This document shows positions 24,156 to 32,601 of a stretch of DNA of 64,000 nt, one piece after another (position 1 is the stretch's first letter; every line of letters starts with the position of its first letter). Source of the stretch: UBA4615 sp046046245 (GTDB taxonomy: Bacteria > Pseudomonadota > Gammaproteobacteria > Burkholderiales > Burkholderiaceae_E); contig JBJOKE010000008.1 of the NCBI GenBank assembly GCA_046046245.1, positions 124,001-188,000 on the forward strand. The letters run 5' to 3'. A model generated the notes under the pieces. It searched no databases. It saw nothing but the letters and a program-made list of their open reading frames with translations, and was not told the origin of the DNA. Position numbers and translations under genes: made by a program.

Positions 24156-24773
24156 TCAGGCCGCGCGCGTCCGCAGGATCTCGTCCTCGACGTCCCGCAG
24201 CCGCTCCTTGCCGAACCACATCTCGTCGCCGACGAAGAAGGTGGGCGAGCCGAACGCGCCGCGCGCATGGGCCTGCTCGGTGCTGCGCAGCAGGCCCTCC
24301 TTCACCTCCGGCAGCTGGGACGCCTCGAGCAGCGCCGCGGCATCGAGCCCGGCCGCCGTCAGGGTCGAGACGATGGTCGGCACGTCGTCCATGTTCCTGC
24401 CGTCCTCCCACATCGCCGCGAACACCGCGTCGACGTAGCGCGCGAACACGCCGAGCCGCTGCGCGGCGACCGCGCCACGCATGACCTTCAGCGTGTTGAC
24501 CGGGAAATGCGGGTTCATCCGGAAGCGGTCGAGGCCGTGCCGCTCGACGAAGCGCGCCATGTCGTGCCGGTCGTAGGCGCGCTTGGTCGGGATGTCCCGG
24601 AACGCCTCCATCGGCGAGCGGTTGTTCGCGAGCTTGAACAGGCCGCCGAGCAGGATCGGCACGTACTCGACCGTCGTGCCGGTGCGCGCCTCGAGCGCGG
24701 GCAGCACCTTGTGGACGAGGTACGCGTTCGGGCTGCCGAAGTCGAACAGGAACTGGACGGCGGGACGGCTCAT
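24156..24773 (-). CDS. 2-hydroxychromene-2-carboxylate isomerase-like (kappa-GST/DsbA fold)
   Basis: A 205-residue protein of the DsbA/kappa-class GST group. FDFGSPNAYL at 10-19 holds Ser14 in place of the DsbA CxxC; Ser is the glutathione-activating residue of 2-hydroxychromene-2-carboxylate isomerase (naphthalene pathway). FGSPTFFVGDEMWFGKERL near the C-terminus is the cis-Pro region. The family isomerises such ring-opened aromatics using glutathione; many members have unknown substrates. It sits between an SDR and a flavin reductase gene in one leftward unit. The start follows GGAGACCTCCGC. Confidence 0.83.
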   Translation of the reverse strand: MSRPAVQFLFDFGSPNAYLVHKVLPALEARTGTTVEYVPILLGGLFKLANNRSPMEAFRDIPTKRAYDRHDMARFVERHGLDRFRMNPHFPVNTLKVMRGAVAAQRLGVFARYVDAVFAAMWEDGRNMDDVPTIVSTLTAAGLDAAALLEASQLPEVKEGLLRSTEQAHARGAFGSPTFFVGDEMWFGKERLRDVEDEILRTRAA

Positions 24774-24837
24774 GCGGAGGTCTCCTCGGAGCGATCGGTG
24801 TGCGTTCGGGGCGCAGGAAGCGGCGGGCGGACCCCGC

Positions 24838-25566
24838 TCACCAGGACTCGATCCACGGCCTCAGCTCGGTCTCGTGGGTCCAGGCGTCGCGCGGCTGGGC
24901 GTGCAGCCGCCAGTATTCTTCGGCGATGTGCTCGGGGTCGAGGATGCCGCCGCGGTCCTTCGTCGCGTAGCGCTCGGGGAAGTTCGAGCGGATGAACTCG
25001 GTGTCGATCGCGCCGTCGATCACGACGTGCGCGACGTGGATGCCCTGCGGCCAGAGCTCGCGCGCCATGCTCTGCGCGAGCGCGCGCAGCGCGGCCTTCG
25101 CGCCGGCGAACGCGGCGAAGCCCTCGCGGCCGCGCAGGCTCGCGGTGGCGCCGGTGAAGAGGATCGTGCCGCGACCGCGCGGCACCATCCGCCTGGCCAC
25201 CTCGCGGCCCATCAGGAAGCCGCCGAAGCAGGCCATCTCCCAGACCTTGAAGTAGACCCGCGACGTGGTCTCGGTGACGGGGAAGCGGACGTTCGCGCCG
25301 ATGTTGAAGACGGCGACCTCGATCGGCGCGATGTCGCGCTCGATGGTCTCGACGAGGGCGACGGTCTCGTCCTCCTTGCGCGCGTCGCTGCCGAAGGCGT
25401 GTGCGGTGCCGCCCTCGGCGCGGATCCGCGCGACCAGCGGCTCGAGCTTCGCGGCGTCGCGCCGGGTGACGCAGGCGACGTAGCCCTCGCGGGCGAAGCG
25501 GCGCGCGATCGCGCCGCCGGTGGCGTCGCCCGCGCCGACGACGAGGACCGCCCTGGGATCGGCCAT
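24838..25566 (-). CDS. SDR-fold protein with Phe in place of the catalytic Tyr
   Basis: A 242-residue short-chain dehydrogenase-like protein. The cofactor motif is GAGDATGG (11-18). The usual NNAG is replaced by FNIGAN at 87-92. The active-site motif reads FAGAK at 153-157: the Lys is kept but the essential Tyr is Phe, and TGAT replaces the usual Ser region. Such a protein may bind NAD(P) without normal dehydrogenase turnover, or use other chemistry. It is first in a leftward unit with the isomerase and flavin reductase. A strong ATG start is preceded by TCCAGGAGTC. Confidence 0.8.
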   Translation of the reverse strand: MADPRAVLVVGAGDATGGAIARRFAREGYVACVTRRDAAKLEPLVARIRAEGGTAHAFGSDARKEDETVALVETIERDIAPIEVAVFNIGANVRFPVTETTSRVYFKVWEMACFGGFLMGREVARRMVPRGRGTILFTGATASLRGREGFAAFAGAKAALRALAQSMARELWPQGIHVAHVVIDGAIDTEFIRSNFPERYATKDRGGILDPEHIAEEYWRLHAQPRDAWTHETELRPWIESW

Positions 25567-25638
25567 GCCGGACTCCTGGAGATGAGCTCGGGCCGATGAT
25601 AGGCCCGATGCCCGCCGCGCCGCGCGCGGCGTGCCGAT

Positions 25639-26301
25639 TCAGCGGGCGCTCGCGGCCTCGACGATCCGCATCCGCGCCTCGACCTTGCCGAGCAGCTCGG
25701 CCTGCCCGCGCTCGGCGTGGATCGCCCGCAGGTTGTTCAGCATGCGCAGCAGGATCCGGTCGGCGCGCGCCGGCTGCAGCAGGTGCTCGAGGCCGCCGCC
25801 GTGCGGGCCCGCGCGCCGAGTCAGCTCGTCGACGTCCAGGCTCGTGCCGGTGAACGGGTCGACGACGACGATGCCCTGGTGCAGGTTCACGCGGACGAGG
25901 AAATGGCCGGGGAAGGACACCCCGTCCAGGTCGAGGCCCACGTGGCGGCCGAACTCCATCAGCAGCACCGCGAGCGTGATCGGGATGCCGCGGCGCGTCT
26001 CGAGCACGCGGTGCAGGTAGCTGTTGTCGGGGTCGTAGTAGTCGTCGAGGTTGCCGCCGAAGCCCTGGCGCCCGTAGACGAAGCGCAGCAGGCGCTGCAG
26101 GCGCGCCGTCTCGGTGGCGGCGCCCCGGCAGTCGTCGGCGAGCTGGCGTGCGAGCCGGTCGAACGCGGCGAGCGGCGCCTGCAGGTCGAGCGACGGATAG
26201 GCGTCGAGCGCGAGCGAGGCGGCCGCCTCGAGCAGCGGGATCGAGCCGGCGTCTCCGACCAGCATGCGGAAGTAGCCGAGGGGCGTGGTCGGTTCGTACA
26301 T
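25639..26301 (-). CDS. SirB1-like transglutaminase-fold protein
   Basis: A 220-residue protein of the SirB1 (Transglut_core2) family. The conserved middle part runs YYDPDNSYLHRVLETRRG, then IPITLAVLLMEFGRHVGLDLDGV and FPGHFLVRVN, at about 85-145. The family has a transglutaminase-like fold, often with TPR-like helices after it, and an unclear role. The catalytic Cys of true transglutaminases is not evident here. The C-terminal helices (LLRMLNNLRAIHAERGQ) are as expected. It stands alone between an SDR unit and a LysR gene. Confidence 0.8.
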   Translation of the reverse strand: MYEPTTPLGYFRMLVGDAGSIPLLEAAASLALDAYPSLDLQAPLAAFDRLARQLADDCRGAATETARLQRLLRFVYGRQGFGGNLDDYYDPDNSYLHRVLETRRGIPITLAVLLMEFGRHVGLDLDGVSFPGHFLVRVNLHQGIVVVDPFTGTSLDVDELTRRAGPHGGGLEHLLQPARADRILLRMLNNLRAIHAERGQAELLGKVEARMRIVEAASAR

Positions 26302-26410
26302 GTCGGTCGCACGCGGTGCGACGCAGTATGCCCCAGCGCCCGCCGGCTCCGCCCGGAGCCCCCGCGCGACAGCTGCCGCGGCCGCGGGTCGGACGGCACC
26401 GTCGGCGCGG

Positions 26411-27388
26411 CTAGGCCGACCGCCGCGGACGCTCCGGCCGGGCCCTTGCGCGCACCGAGCCCCGCCGGGCGCGCCCAGCCGCTCCGGGCCAGCGGGCGAG
26501 CCAGGCCGCGAGGTGCTCGGCGAGTCCGTCGGCCGCCGGCGACGACGCCCGCAGCACGGGGCGGTACAGGCAGACGGCGCGGACCGTCTCCGGATCACGG
26601 ACCCGCCGCAGCTGCAGCCCGAAGCTGCGGGCCACCACGCCGACGTAGGCCGGCGCGAGGGTCGCGGCGAGCCCCTGCGCGGCGATGCCCAGCGCGGTCG
26701 TGGTGTGGTCGACGACGTCGACCGGCACGATCCGCTGGTCGTCGGGCACGTTGAGCCGCATCCGCGCGACGCTGCGCTCGTGGTCGCGACCGGCCGCGAC
26801 CAGCGGATGACCGTGCAGGTCCGACCAGACGAGCGCGCGGCGCCGCGCGAGCGGGTGGTCGGGCGCGCACCAGAGCACCCAGGGGCTGTCGAACAGCGGC
26901 TCGCGGGCGACCTCGGGCCCCGTGGGCCGGTCCGGGCCGACCGCCAGGTCGACGTCGCCGCCGGCCACGCGGTCGACGAGCGCGTCGACCGGCACGTCGC
27001 GGATCCGGACGACGACCTTCGGGCGCAGCGCCCGGTACGCGCGGATCGCCTCGGGCAGCGCGGTCGCCGCGAGCACCTGCGGCGCACCCACGCGCACCAC
27101 GCCGGCGGCGCGGTTGCGGACGTCGTCGGCCGCGCTCTCGGCGGCCTGCACCTGGCGCACCAGCGTCTCGGCCGAGGCGAGGAAGTCGCGCCCGGCGGCC
27201 GACAGCGCGACCGAACGGGTCGTCCGGTCGAAGAGCCGGAAGCCGAGCGTGGCCTCCAGATCCGCCACCAGCTGGCTGACCGCCTGCGCGGTGAGGCCAA
27301 GCCGCTCGGCCGCGGCGCTGAAGCCGAGATGCTCGGCGACGACCACGAAGGCCTCGACCTGGCGGACGGTGAAGCGAGTGAGCGGCAT
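26411..27388 (-). CDS. LysR-family regulator of the adjacent ring-cleavage operon
   Basis: A 325-residue LysR-type regulator. The N-terminal winged helix (about 5-64) contains FSAAAERLGLTAQAVSQLVADLE, and an effector-binding domain follows (VVRVGAPQVLAATALPEAI). The start MPLTRFTVRQVEAF matches the family; longer in-frame readings upstream do not. It is transcribed away from the four-gene aromatic operon across a 124-base gap that holds a LysR-type dyad, so it very likely controls that operon and itself. The tail after about 300 is arginine-rich. Homoprotocatechuate operons usually use HpaR or HpaA, so a LysR here is a variation. Confidence 0.88.
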   Translation of the reverse strand: MPLTRFTVRQVEAFVVVAEHLGFSAAAERLGLTAQAVSQLVADLEATLGFRLFDRTTRSVALSAAGRDFLASAETLVRQVQAAESAADDVRNRAAGVVRVGAPQVLAATALPEAIRAYRALRPKVVVRIRDVPVDALVDRVAGGDVDLAVGPDRPTGPEVAREPLFDSPWVLWCAPDHPLARRRALVWSDLHGHPLVAAGRDHERSVARMRLNVPDDQRIVPVDVVDHTTTALGIAAQGLAATLAPAYVGVVARSFGLQLRRVRDPETVRAVCLYRPVLRASSPAADGLAEHLAAWLARWPGAAGRARRGSVRARARPERPRRSA

Positions 27389-27398
27389 GGCCCGATTA

Positions 27399-27413
27399 TC
27401 AACCATCGCTTGA
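27399..27413. promoter_or_regulatory. candidate LysR-type binding dyad
   Basis: TCAA, seven bases, TTGA is an exact dyad just upstream of the lysR start, in the gap shared with the hydratase gene. The flanks extend it imperfectly (ATCAA / TTGAAGAT). A related half-site, ATTGCTTG, lies about 30 bases further on. This fits the usual T-(about 11-13)-A layout of LysR recognition and activation sites. Confidence 0.4.
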
Positions 27414-27512
27414 AGATCTCGGCGAAACGATTGCTTGTGCTCGCGGGCCGGGCTGCCGACACTGGCCTGCCCACCGAACCGACGACGCCGCCCCGGCGCG
27501 GCGCACACCCCC

Positions 27513-28316
27513 ATGCTGCAGACAGACGTCCACGCCGCGCTCGCGCGCGAGCTGATGCAGGCCGAGCGGACCCGCGTGCAGGTCGAGCAGTTCTCGAAGC
27601 GCCATCCGACGATGACCATCGAGGACGGCTACGCGATCCAGCGCGAGTGGATGCGGCTCGAGCTCGCCGCCGGCCGCCGCACCATCGGCCACAAGATCGG
27701 CCTGACCTCGCGCGCGATGCAGCAGGCCTCGCAGATCACCGAGCCCGACTACGGCATGCTGCTCGACTCGATGGTGATCCGCGACGGCAGCGAGGTCGAG
27801 GCCGCGCGCTTCCTCGTGCCGCGGCTGGAGGTCGAGTTCGCGTTCGTGCTCGCGAAGCCGCTGAAGGGCCCGGGCGTCACGCTCGTCGACGTGCTGAACG
27901 CCACCGACTGGGTCGTCCCCGCGCTCGAGCTGATCGACGCGCGGATCGAGCAGTTCGACCGCGTGACCAAGGCACCGCGCAAGGTGTTCGACACGATCGC
28001 GGACAACGCGGCGAACGCCGGCATCGTGACCGGCGGTCGCCCGATGCGCATCGACGCGATCGACTGGCGCTGGGCCGGCGCGATGCTCTACAAGAACGGC
28101 GTGATCGAGGAGACCGGGCTCGGCGCCGCGGTGCTGAACCACCCGGCCAACGGCGTGGCCTGGCTCGCCAACCGGCTCGCGCCCTACGGCGAGTCGCTCG
28201 AGGCCGGCGAGATCGTGCTGGGCGGCTCGTTCACCCGACCCGTGTACTGCGCGGCGGGCGACACGCTGCACGCCGACTACGGCCCGCTGGGGTCGATCTC
28301 GGTGAAGTTCGTCTGA
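27513..28316 (+). CDS. hpaH: 2-oxohept-3-ene-1,7-dioate hydratase
   Basis: A 267-residue hydratase, the same length as E. coli HpaH. IGHKIGLTSRAMQQASQI near 50-67 and EVEFAFVLAKPLKGPGV near 107-123 (metal-site Glu pair) are family blocks. The enzyme adds water to 2-oxohept-3-enedioate, after ring cleavage and decarboxylation in homoprotocatechuate breakdown. The related 2-keto-4-pentenoate hydratase (MhpD) family is the alternative, but the length and the company of HpaD- and HpaE-like genes favour HpaH. First gene of the operon, 124 bases from the divergent LysR. Confidence 0.8.
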   Translation: MLQTDVHAALARELMQAERTRVQVEQFSKRHPTMTIEDGYAIQREWMRLELAAGRRTIGHKIGLTSRAMQQASQITEPDYGMLLDSMVIRDGSEVEAARFLVPRLEVEFAFVLAKPLKGPGVTLVDVLNATDWVVPALELIDARIEQFDRVTKAPRKVFDTIADNAANAGIVTGGRPMRIDAIDWRWAGAMLYKNGVIEETGLGAAVLNHPANGVAWLANRLAPYGESLEAGEIVLGGSFTRPVYCAAGDTLHADYGPLGSISVKFV

Positions 28317-28336
28317 CGTCGCGAGGAGCCTCTCCG

Positions 28337-29812
28337 ATGACCTCTCCAGCGCTCGATGTCGCCGGCATCGCGGTCTCGCCCGACCACTACATCGACGGCC
28401 GCCGCGTGCCGTCGGCCGAGTCCTTCGAGGACCGCTGCCCGATCGACGGCCGGCTGCTCGGTCGCGTGGCCGAGGGCCTGCCCGAGCACGTCGAGGCCGC
28501 GCTCGCCGCCGCACAGCGCGCGTTCCCGGCCTGGAGCGCGATGACCGCGGCCGAGCGCAAGCCGTACCTCGACCGCTTCGCCGAGGAGATCGGCAAGCGG
28601 GCCGATGCGTTCTGCGTGCTGGAGAGCACCGACGCGGGCGTGCTGCTGTCGCGGATGCGGCACGGCGTCGTGCCGCGCGCGATGCTCAACATCACCTGGT
28701 TCGCACAGCATGCGCTCGGGCTGCAGGATCGGCCGATCGACACCGAGCAGGCGCACCACCGCGTGCGCCACGACCCGGCCGGCGTGGTCGTCGTCATCAC
28801 GCCGTGGAACGCGCCGCTGATGCTGTCGACCTGGAAGCTGGGGCCGGCGCTCGCCGCGGGCAACTGCTGCGTGCTGAAGCCGCCCGAGTGGGCGCCGCTC
28901 ACCTGCTCGCTGCTCGCCGACGCGGCGCACGCGGCCGGCCTGCCGCCAGGCGTGCTGAACGTCGTCCAGGGCACGGGTGCGCGGGCCGGCGCGGCGCTGG
29001 TCGCCGATCCGCGGGTCGCACGGATCTCGTTCACCGGGAGCGTGCCCACCGCGAAGACCATCGCGACGGCCGCCGCGGCGAACCTCGTGCCCTGCAGCCT
29101 GGAGCTCGGCGGCAAGAGTCCGTTCATCGTGCTGGAGGACGCCGACCTCGACGGCGCCGCCGCGACCGGCGCGCTGATGTACCGCAACGCGGGCCAGGTC
29201 TGCCTCGCCGGCACGCGCTTCCTCGTGCACGAGCGCATCGCCGCGCGCTTCGTCGAGACGATGCGCGCGCACGTCGAGCGGCTGACCGTGGGCGACCCGC
29301 GCGAGGCGGCGACCGAGGTCGGCCCGATCATCCACCCGCGGCAGGTCGAGCGCGTGACGGGCTTCGTCGAGCGTGCGGTGGCCGGCGGCGCCCGCGTGCT
29401 CTGGGGCGGCGCACGTCATCCGTACGGCGCGCAGTACGTGGCGCCCACGATGCTGACCGACGTCGCGCAGGACAGCGAGATCGTGCAGAACGAGGTCTTC
29501 GGACCGGTGCTCACGCTGCAGACCTTCGCGACCGACGACGAGGCCGTGACCCTCGCCAACGGCACCGACTACGGCCTGGGCGGCGTCTGCTACGGCGAAA
29601 CCGGGCACGCCACCGCCGTCGCCGACCGCGTGCGCACCGGCTTCATCTGGGTCAACAGCTTCGGCATCCGCGACCTCGCCGCGCCCTTCGGCGGCATCAG
29701 GCGCAGCGGCGTGGGCCGCGAGGGCGGCGACTGGAGCTTCGAGTTCTTCTGCGACGTGAAGGACGTGATCGTGCCGAAGAAGCCGTTCAAGGCGAGCTTC
29801 AGCCACCGCTGA
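28337..29812 (+). CDS. hpaE: aldehyde dehydrogenase, probable 5-carboxymethyl-2-hydroxymuconate semialdehyde dehydrogenase
   Basis: A 491-residue NAD-dependent ALDH. PWNAP at 156-160, the turn FTGSVPTA near 232-239, Glu256 in LELGGKSPF and Cys289 in NAGQVC are all present. Length and C-terminal FGGIRRSGVGREGGDWSFEF resemble HpaE and related ring-cleavage semialdehyde dehydrogenases. Between a hydratase (20 bases upstream) and an extradiol dioxygenase (13 bases downstream), it should oxidise the semialdehyde produced by that dioxygenase. Exact substrate depends on the ring compound, which is inferred to be homoprotocatechuate-like. Confidence 0.8.
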   Translation: MTSPALDVAGIAVSPDHYIDGRRVPSAESFEDRCPIDGRLLGRVAEGLPEHVEAALAAAQRAFPAWSAMTAAERKPYLDRFAEEIGKRADAFCVLESTDAGVLLSRMRHGVVPRAMLNITWFAQHALGLQDRPIDTEQAHHRVRHDPAGVVVVITPWNAPLMLSTWKLGPALAAGNCCVLKPPEWAPLTCSLLADAAHAAGLPPGVLNVVQGTGARAGAALVADPRVARISFTGSVPTAKTIATAAAANLVPCSLELGGKSPFIVLEDADLDGAAATGALMYRNAGQVCLAGTRFLVHERIAARFVETMRAHVERLTVGDPREAATEVGPIIHPRQVERVTGFVERAVAGGARVLWGGARHPYGAQYVAPTMLTDVAQDSEIVQNEVFGPVLTLQTFATDDEAVTLANGTDYGLGGVCYGETGHATAVADRVRTGFIWVNSFGIRDLAAPFGGIRRSGVGREGGDWSFEFFCDVKDVIVPKKPFKASFSHR

Positions 29813-29825
29813 GAGGAGCGACACG

Positions 29826-30710
29826 ATGGGCGACGGACGGATCGTGGGCGCCGCGGTGGTCTCGCACCACCCGGGCCTGATGCAGTGCGAGGACTTCCGC
29901 AGGATGATGGGCGCGGGCCGGGACTCGGACCTGATCGCCGGCTACGCGCGGCTGCGCGAGCGGATCGATGCGGCGCGGCCCGACGTGATCGTGATCTTCG
30001 ACTCGCACTGGTTCACCACCGGCTACCACCTCGTGGACGCCGGCGACCGCTACGCCGGCACCTTCGTGTCCGACGAGATGCCGTGGTACCTGCACGGCGT
30101 GCCCTACGACTACCGCGGCCATCCGAAGCTCGCCTGGGCGATCGACGGCGCCTCGCGCGAGGCGGGCGGCCACGTCCGAGCGATCGCGAACCCGGGGCTC
30201 GGCCGCACCTACGCGTCGCTGAACCTGGTCAAGCAGATGCGGCTCGAGCTCGACGACCTGCCGGTGGTGAGCGTGAGCTCGTGCCAGAACGCGCGCTGGC
30301 CGCACTTCCTCGACTCGGGCGCGCAGGTGGCCGAGGGCATCCGCCGCAGCGGCCTGCGCGTGGTGCTGCTCGCCTCGGGCGCGCTCAGCCACCGCTTCGT
30401 CGACATCGACTGGAAGCCGGTGCATCCGCGGATCTTCCACGAGAGCAACGTCTCGAGCCCCGAGAACGTCGAGAGCGACAAGGGTGCGATCGAGCTGTTC
30501 CGCCAGGGCCGGCACGACCTGATCCTCGAGCGCTGGGACACCGAGTACCGCAAGCGCCACTGGGAGGCCTTCGGCGCGCACTACCTGAACATGGTGGGCG
30601 CGCTGGGCGGCGCGGCCTGCCGCGCGAAGGGCGAGCCGCTGTCCGACTACGAGAACGCACGCGGCACCGGCAACATCCACGTCTGGTTCGACGTGGCCGC
30701 GCAGGGGTGA
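29826..30710 (+). CDS. hpaD: class III extradiol ring-cleavage dioxygenase, HpaD/HpcB-like
   Basis: A 294-residue LigB-type dioxygenase. Features shared with homoprotocatechuate 2,3-dioxygenase (HpcB) include IFDSHWFTTGYHL near 58-70, VPYDYRGHPKLA, LASGALSHRF and the C-terminal GTGNIHVWF. The expected iron ligands lie in the SHHPG and SHW regions and a later Glu. It opens the ring of 3,4-dihydroxyphenylacetate or a similar catechol next to the hydroxyls. A flavin reductase gene lies 6 kb away, but no hydroxylase gene for making the catechol is here. Identity to the group is good; substrate not proven. Confidence 0.8.
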   Translation: MGDGRIVGAAVVSHHPGLMQCEDFRRMMGAGRDSDLIAGYARLRERIDAARPDVIVIFDSHWFTTGYHLVDAGDRYAGTFVSDEMPWYLHGVPYDYRGHPKLAWAIDGASREAGGHVRAIANPGLGRTYASLNLVKQMRLELDDLPVVSVSSCQNARWPHFLDSGAQVAEGIRRSGLRVVLLASGALSHRFVDIDWKPVHPRIFHESNVSSPENVESDKGAIELFRQGRHDLILERWDTEYRKRHWEAFGAHYLNMVGALGGAACRAKGEPLSDYENARGTGNIHVWFDVAAQG

Positions 30711-30715
30711 ACACC

Positions 30716-31669
30716 ATGAACTTCGAGTTTCCGTACCGCGAACTGCCCGCTGTGCTGCGCGGCCCGCGCGTCGAGCGCCGGCGCGTGCTGGCGGGCGGCA
30801 GCGCCTTCTGGGGCACGATGGTCGAGGACGGCCCCGACGCCGGCCGGCTGCGGCTCGACGACGGCCGCCTGCTGGATGCGGCCGCGCAGGTCTGCCTGCC
30901 GCCGGTGACGCCGTCGAAGATCATCGCGGTCCACATCTCGTACGCGTCGCGCTCGCACGAGACGCGTAACAGGCCCAGGCCGTCCGAGACGCCCACCTAC
31001 TTCACCAAGCCGCCGACCTCGCTGAACGGCCACGGCGGTCAGATCCTGAAGCCCGCGGACTGCGCCTACCTCAACTACGAGGGCGAATACGCCGTCGTGA
31101 TCGGGCGCACGACCCGCAACGTCACGCCCGACGAGGCCTGGGACTGCATCGAGGGCTTCTGCCCGGCGCTCGACATGGGGCTGCAGGACTTCCGCGACAC
31201 CGACCAGGGCTCGATGCTGCGGGTCAAGGGCGCGGACACGCTGCTGCCGATAGGGCCGGGGATCGTGCGCGGCGTGAACCTCTTCGAGCAGACGCTGCGC
31301 ACCTACGTCGACGGCCTCGTCGTGCAGGAGGCGAACATCGGCGAGGAGACGATCTGGGGCCCGCACTACGTGATCGCCGACATCGCGCGGCACATCACGC
31401 TGGTGCCCGGCGACGTGATCCTGATGGGCACGCCCTGCCACTCCCGCTCGGTGGACCCGGGGCATGTGGTGGAGTGCGAGATCACCGGCCTCGGACGCCT
31501 GTCGGGCACCGTGGTCGCGATCGATGCGCCGCGCGCGAGCGCGCTGGGCGTGGGCCACGCGCCGACCGACTCGCCCGAGGTCCGGCGCGTGGCGCTGGGC
31601 TTCGACGAGCGGGTGCCCGAGCGGCTGAAGGCGAACCTCGCGCAGGCGAAGGCAGCGCGCCGGGCCTGA
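30716..31669 (+). CDS. fumarylacetoacetate hydrolase-family isomerase/decarboxylase, HpaG-like
   Basis: A 317-residue FAH-fold enzyme. The N-terminal part (about 1-60) is a small extra domain; the core has KIIAVHISYASRS, YEGEYAVVIG (metal-site Glu pair) and LVPGDVILMGTPCHSRS. In homoprotocatechuate breakdown this fold carries the decarboxylase/isomerase step (HpaG), which in E. coli is a fused two-domain protein of about 430 residues; this one has a single catalytic core. It is last in the operon, five bases after the dioxygenase. It may decarboxylate 5-oxopent-3-ene-1,2,5-tricarboxylate or isomerise its product. Confidence 0.78.
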   Translation: MNFEFPYRELPAVLRGPRVERRRVLAGGSAFWGTMVEDGPDAGRLRLDDGRLLDAAAQVCLPPVTPSKIIAVHISYASRSHETRNRPRPSETPTYFTKPPTSLNGHGGQILKPADCAYLNYEGEYAVVIGRTTRNVTPDEAWDCIEGFCPALDMGLQDFRDTDQGSMLRVKGADTLLPIGPGIVRGVNLFEQTLRTYVDGLVVQEANIGEETIWGPHYVIADIARHITLVPGDVILMGTPCHSRSVDPGHVVECEITGLGRLSGTVVAIDAPRASALGVGHAPTDSPEVRRVALGFDERVPERLKANLAQAKAARRA

Positions 31670-31682
31670 GCGCGAGCCACGG

Positions 31683-32600
31683 TCAGTCGTCGAGCGGCAC
31701 CACGCGGTCGCCCGGCCGCGGCATGCAGCCCTCGTCGATCGGGGACCAGCCCTCGCGGACCACGATCCGCCGGCCGGCGAGGCAGAACTCGAGCCGACGC
31801 GCGCCGGGCACCCGCGTGCGCGCGAAGGCCGCGAGCGACTGCGGCATGCTCACCCGGAAGACGCCCTCGGCCAGGTCGGCCGCCGGATGGTCGCCGTGGT
31901 GCAGCCAGGGCAGCATGCCGCCCAGCACGACCTTCAGCGGATCGAGGCCGTCGAAGCGCGCGGGCTCGTAGCCCTGCTCGCGCAGCCAGCGCTGCGCATC
32001 GGCACGCACGTCGGGACCGTCGGCGACGCCGCCCCAGGCGAGCCCGAGCAGCTCGGCCACCCACTGGTTGCAGTTCTGGTACCGCGTGCCGAATGCGTAC
32101 GCGTTCGCGCTGTAGGCGGCTCCGACCAGCCCCGTCGCGCGGCGCGCGTCGAGCGCGGTACGGGCGAGCGCATCGTCGGCCCCGGGCACGAGCACCACCG
32201 ACAGCCAGCCGACCGGCGCGGCCGCGGTGCCGAACAGGAAGCCGGGCACCCCCTCGTCGAAGAGCCGCGGCCGGCGTTCGCCGCAGTCGAAATAGAGCTG
32301 GCGGACCGTCCAGGCGCCGTTCGGATGGTCGCGCAGCGCGATGCCGGCGTGCGAGTAGCGCATGCCGAACCGGGCGAGGTCCAGGCCGGAGCGGGCGACG
32401 AGCGCGGCCGACGCGCCGCTCGCCTCGAGCACGCGCCTGACCTCGGCGCCGAAGCGCAGCACCTCGTCCTGGCGGACGGCGTCGAGCTCGGCCGGCGGAT
32501 CGCAGTAGCGGAAGGCGCCCGCGACGCAGGGCGGTGCCGCGCCGGCCGCGCAGGCGGCCAGCACGAGCGCGGCCAGCCGGCCGCGCGTCGAGCGCGTCAC
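31683..32600 (-). CDS. DUF2145 protein, exported
   Basis: A 305-residue secreted protein of the DUF2145 family, of unknown function. The leader MTRSTRGRLAALVLAACAAGAAPPCVAGA is a signal peptide. The conserved parts are FGMRYSHAGIAL (about 78-89), VRQLYFDCGERRPRLFDEG and RYQNCNQWVAELL; the invariant His and Cys suggest an NlpC/P60-like papain fold, which is inference. The GTG start lies one base after the stop of the preceding gene, so translation is almost certainly coupled. The paired small exported protein is probably its functional partner. Confidence 0.78.
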   Translation of the reverse strand: MTRSTRGRLAALVLAACAAGAAPPCVAGAFRYCDPPAELDAVRQDEVLRFGAEVRRVLEASGASAALVARSGLDLARFGMRYSHAGIALRDHPNGAWTVRQLYFDCGERRPRLFDEGVPGFLFGTAAAPVGWLSVVLVPGADDALARTALDARRATGLVGAAYSANAYAFGTRYQNCNQWVAELLGLAWGGVADGPDVRADAQRWLREQGYEPARFDGLDPLKVVLGGMLPWLHHGDHPAADLAEGVFRVSMPQSLAAFARTRVPGARRLEFCLAGRRIVVREGWSPIDEGCMPRPGDRVVPLDD

Positions 32601-32601
32601 C

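Noticed and set aside
26285..29812. Very long open frame running through the antisense of lysR and on into the aldehyde dehydrogenase
   Set aside because: Only the last 491 codons have family motifs and a ribosome site (start 28337). The earlier part is a stop-free artefact of high GC, opposite a real gene.
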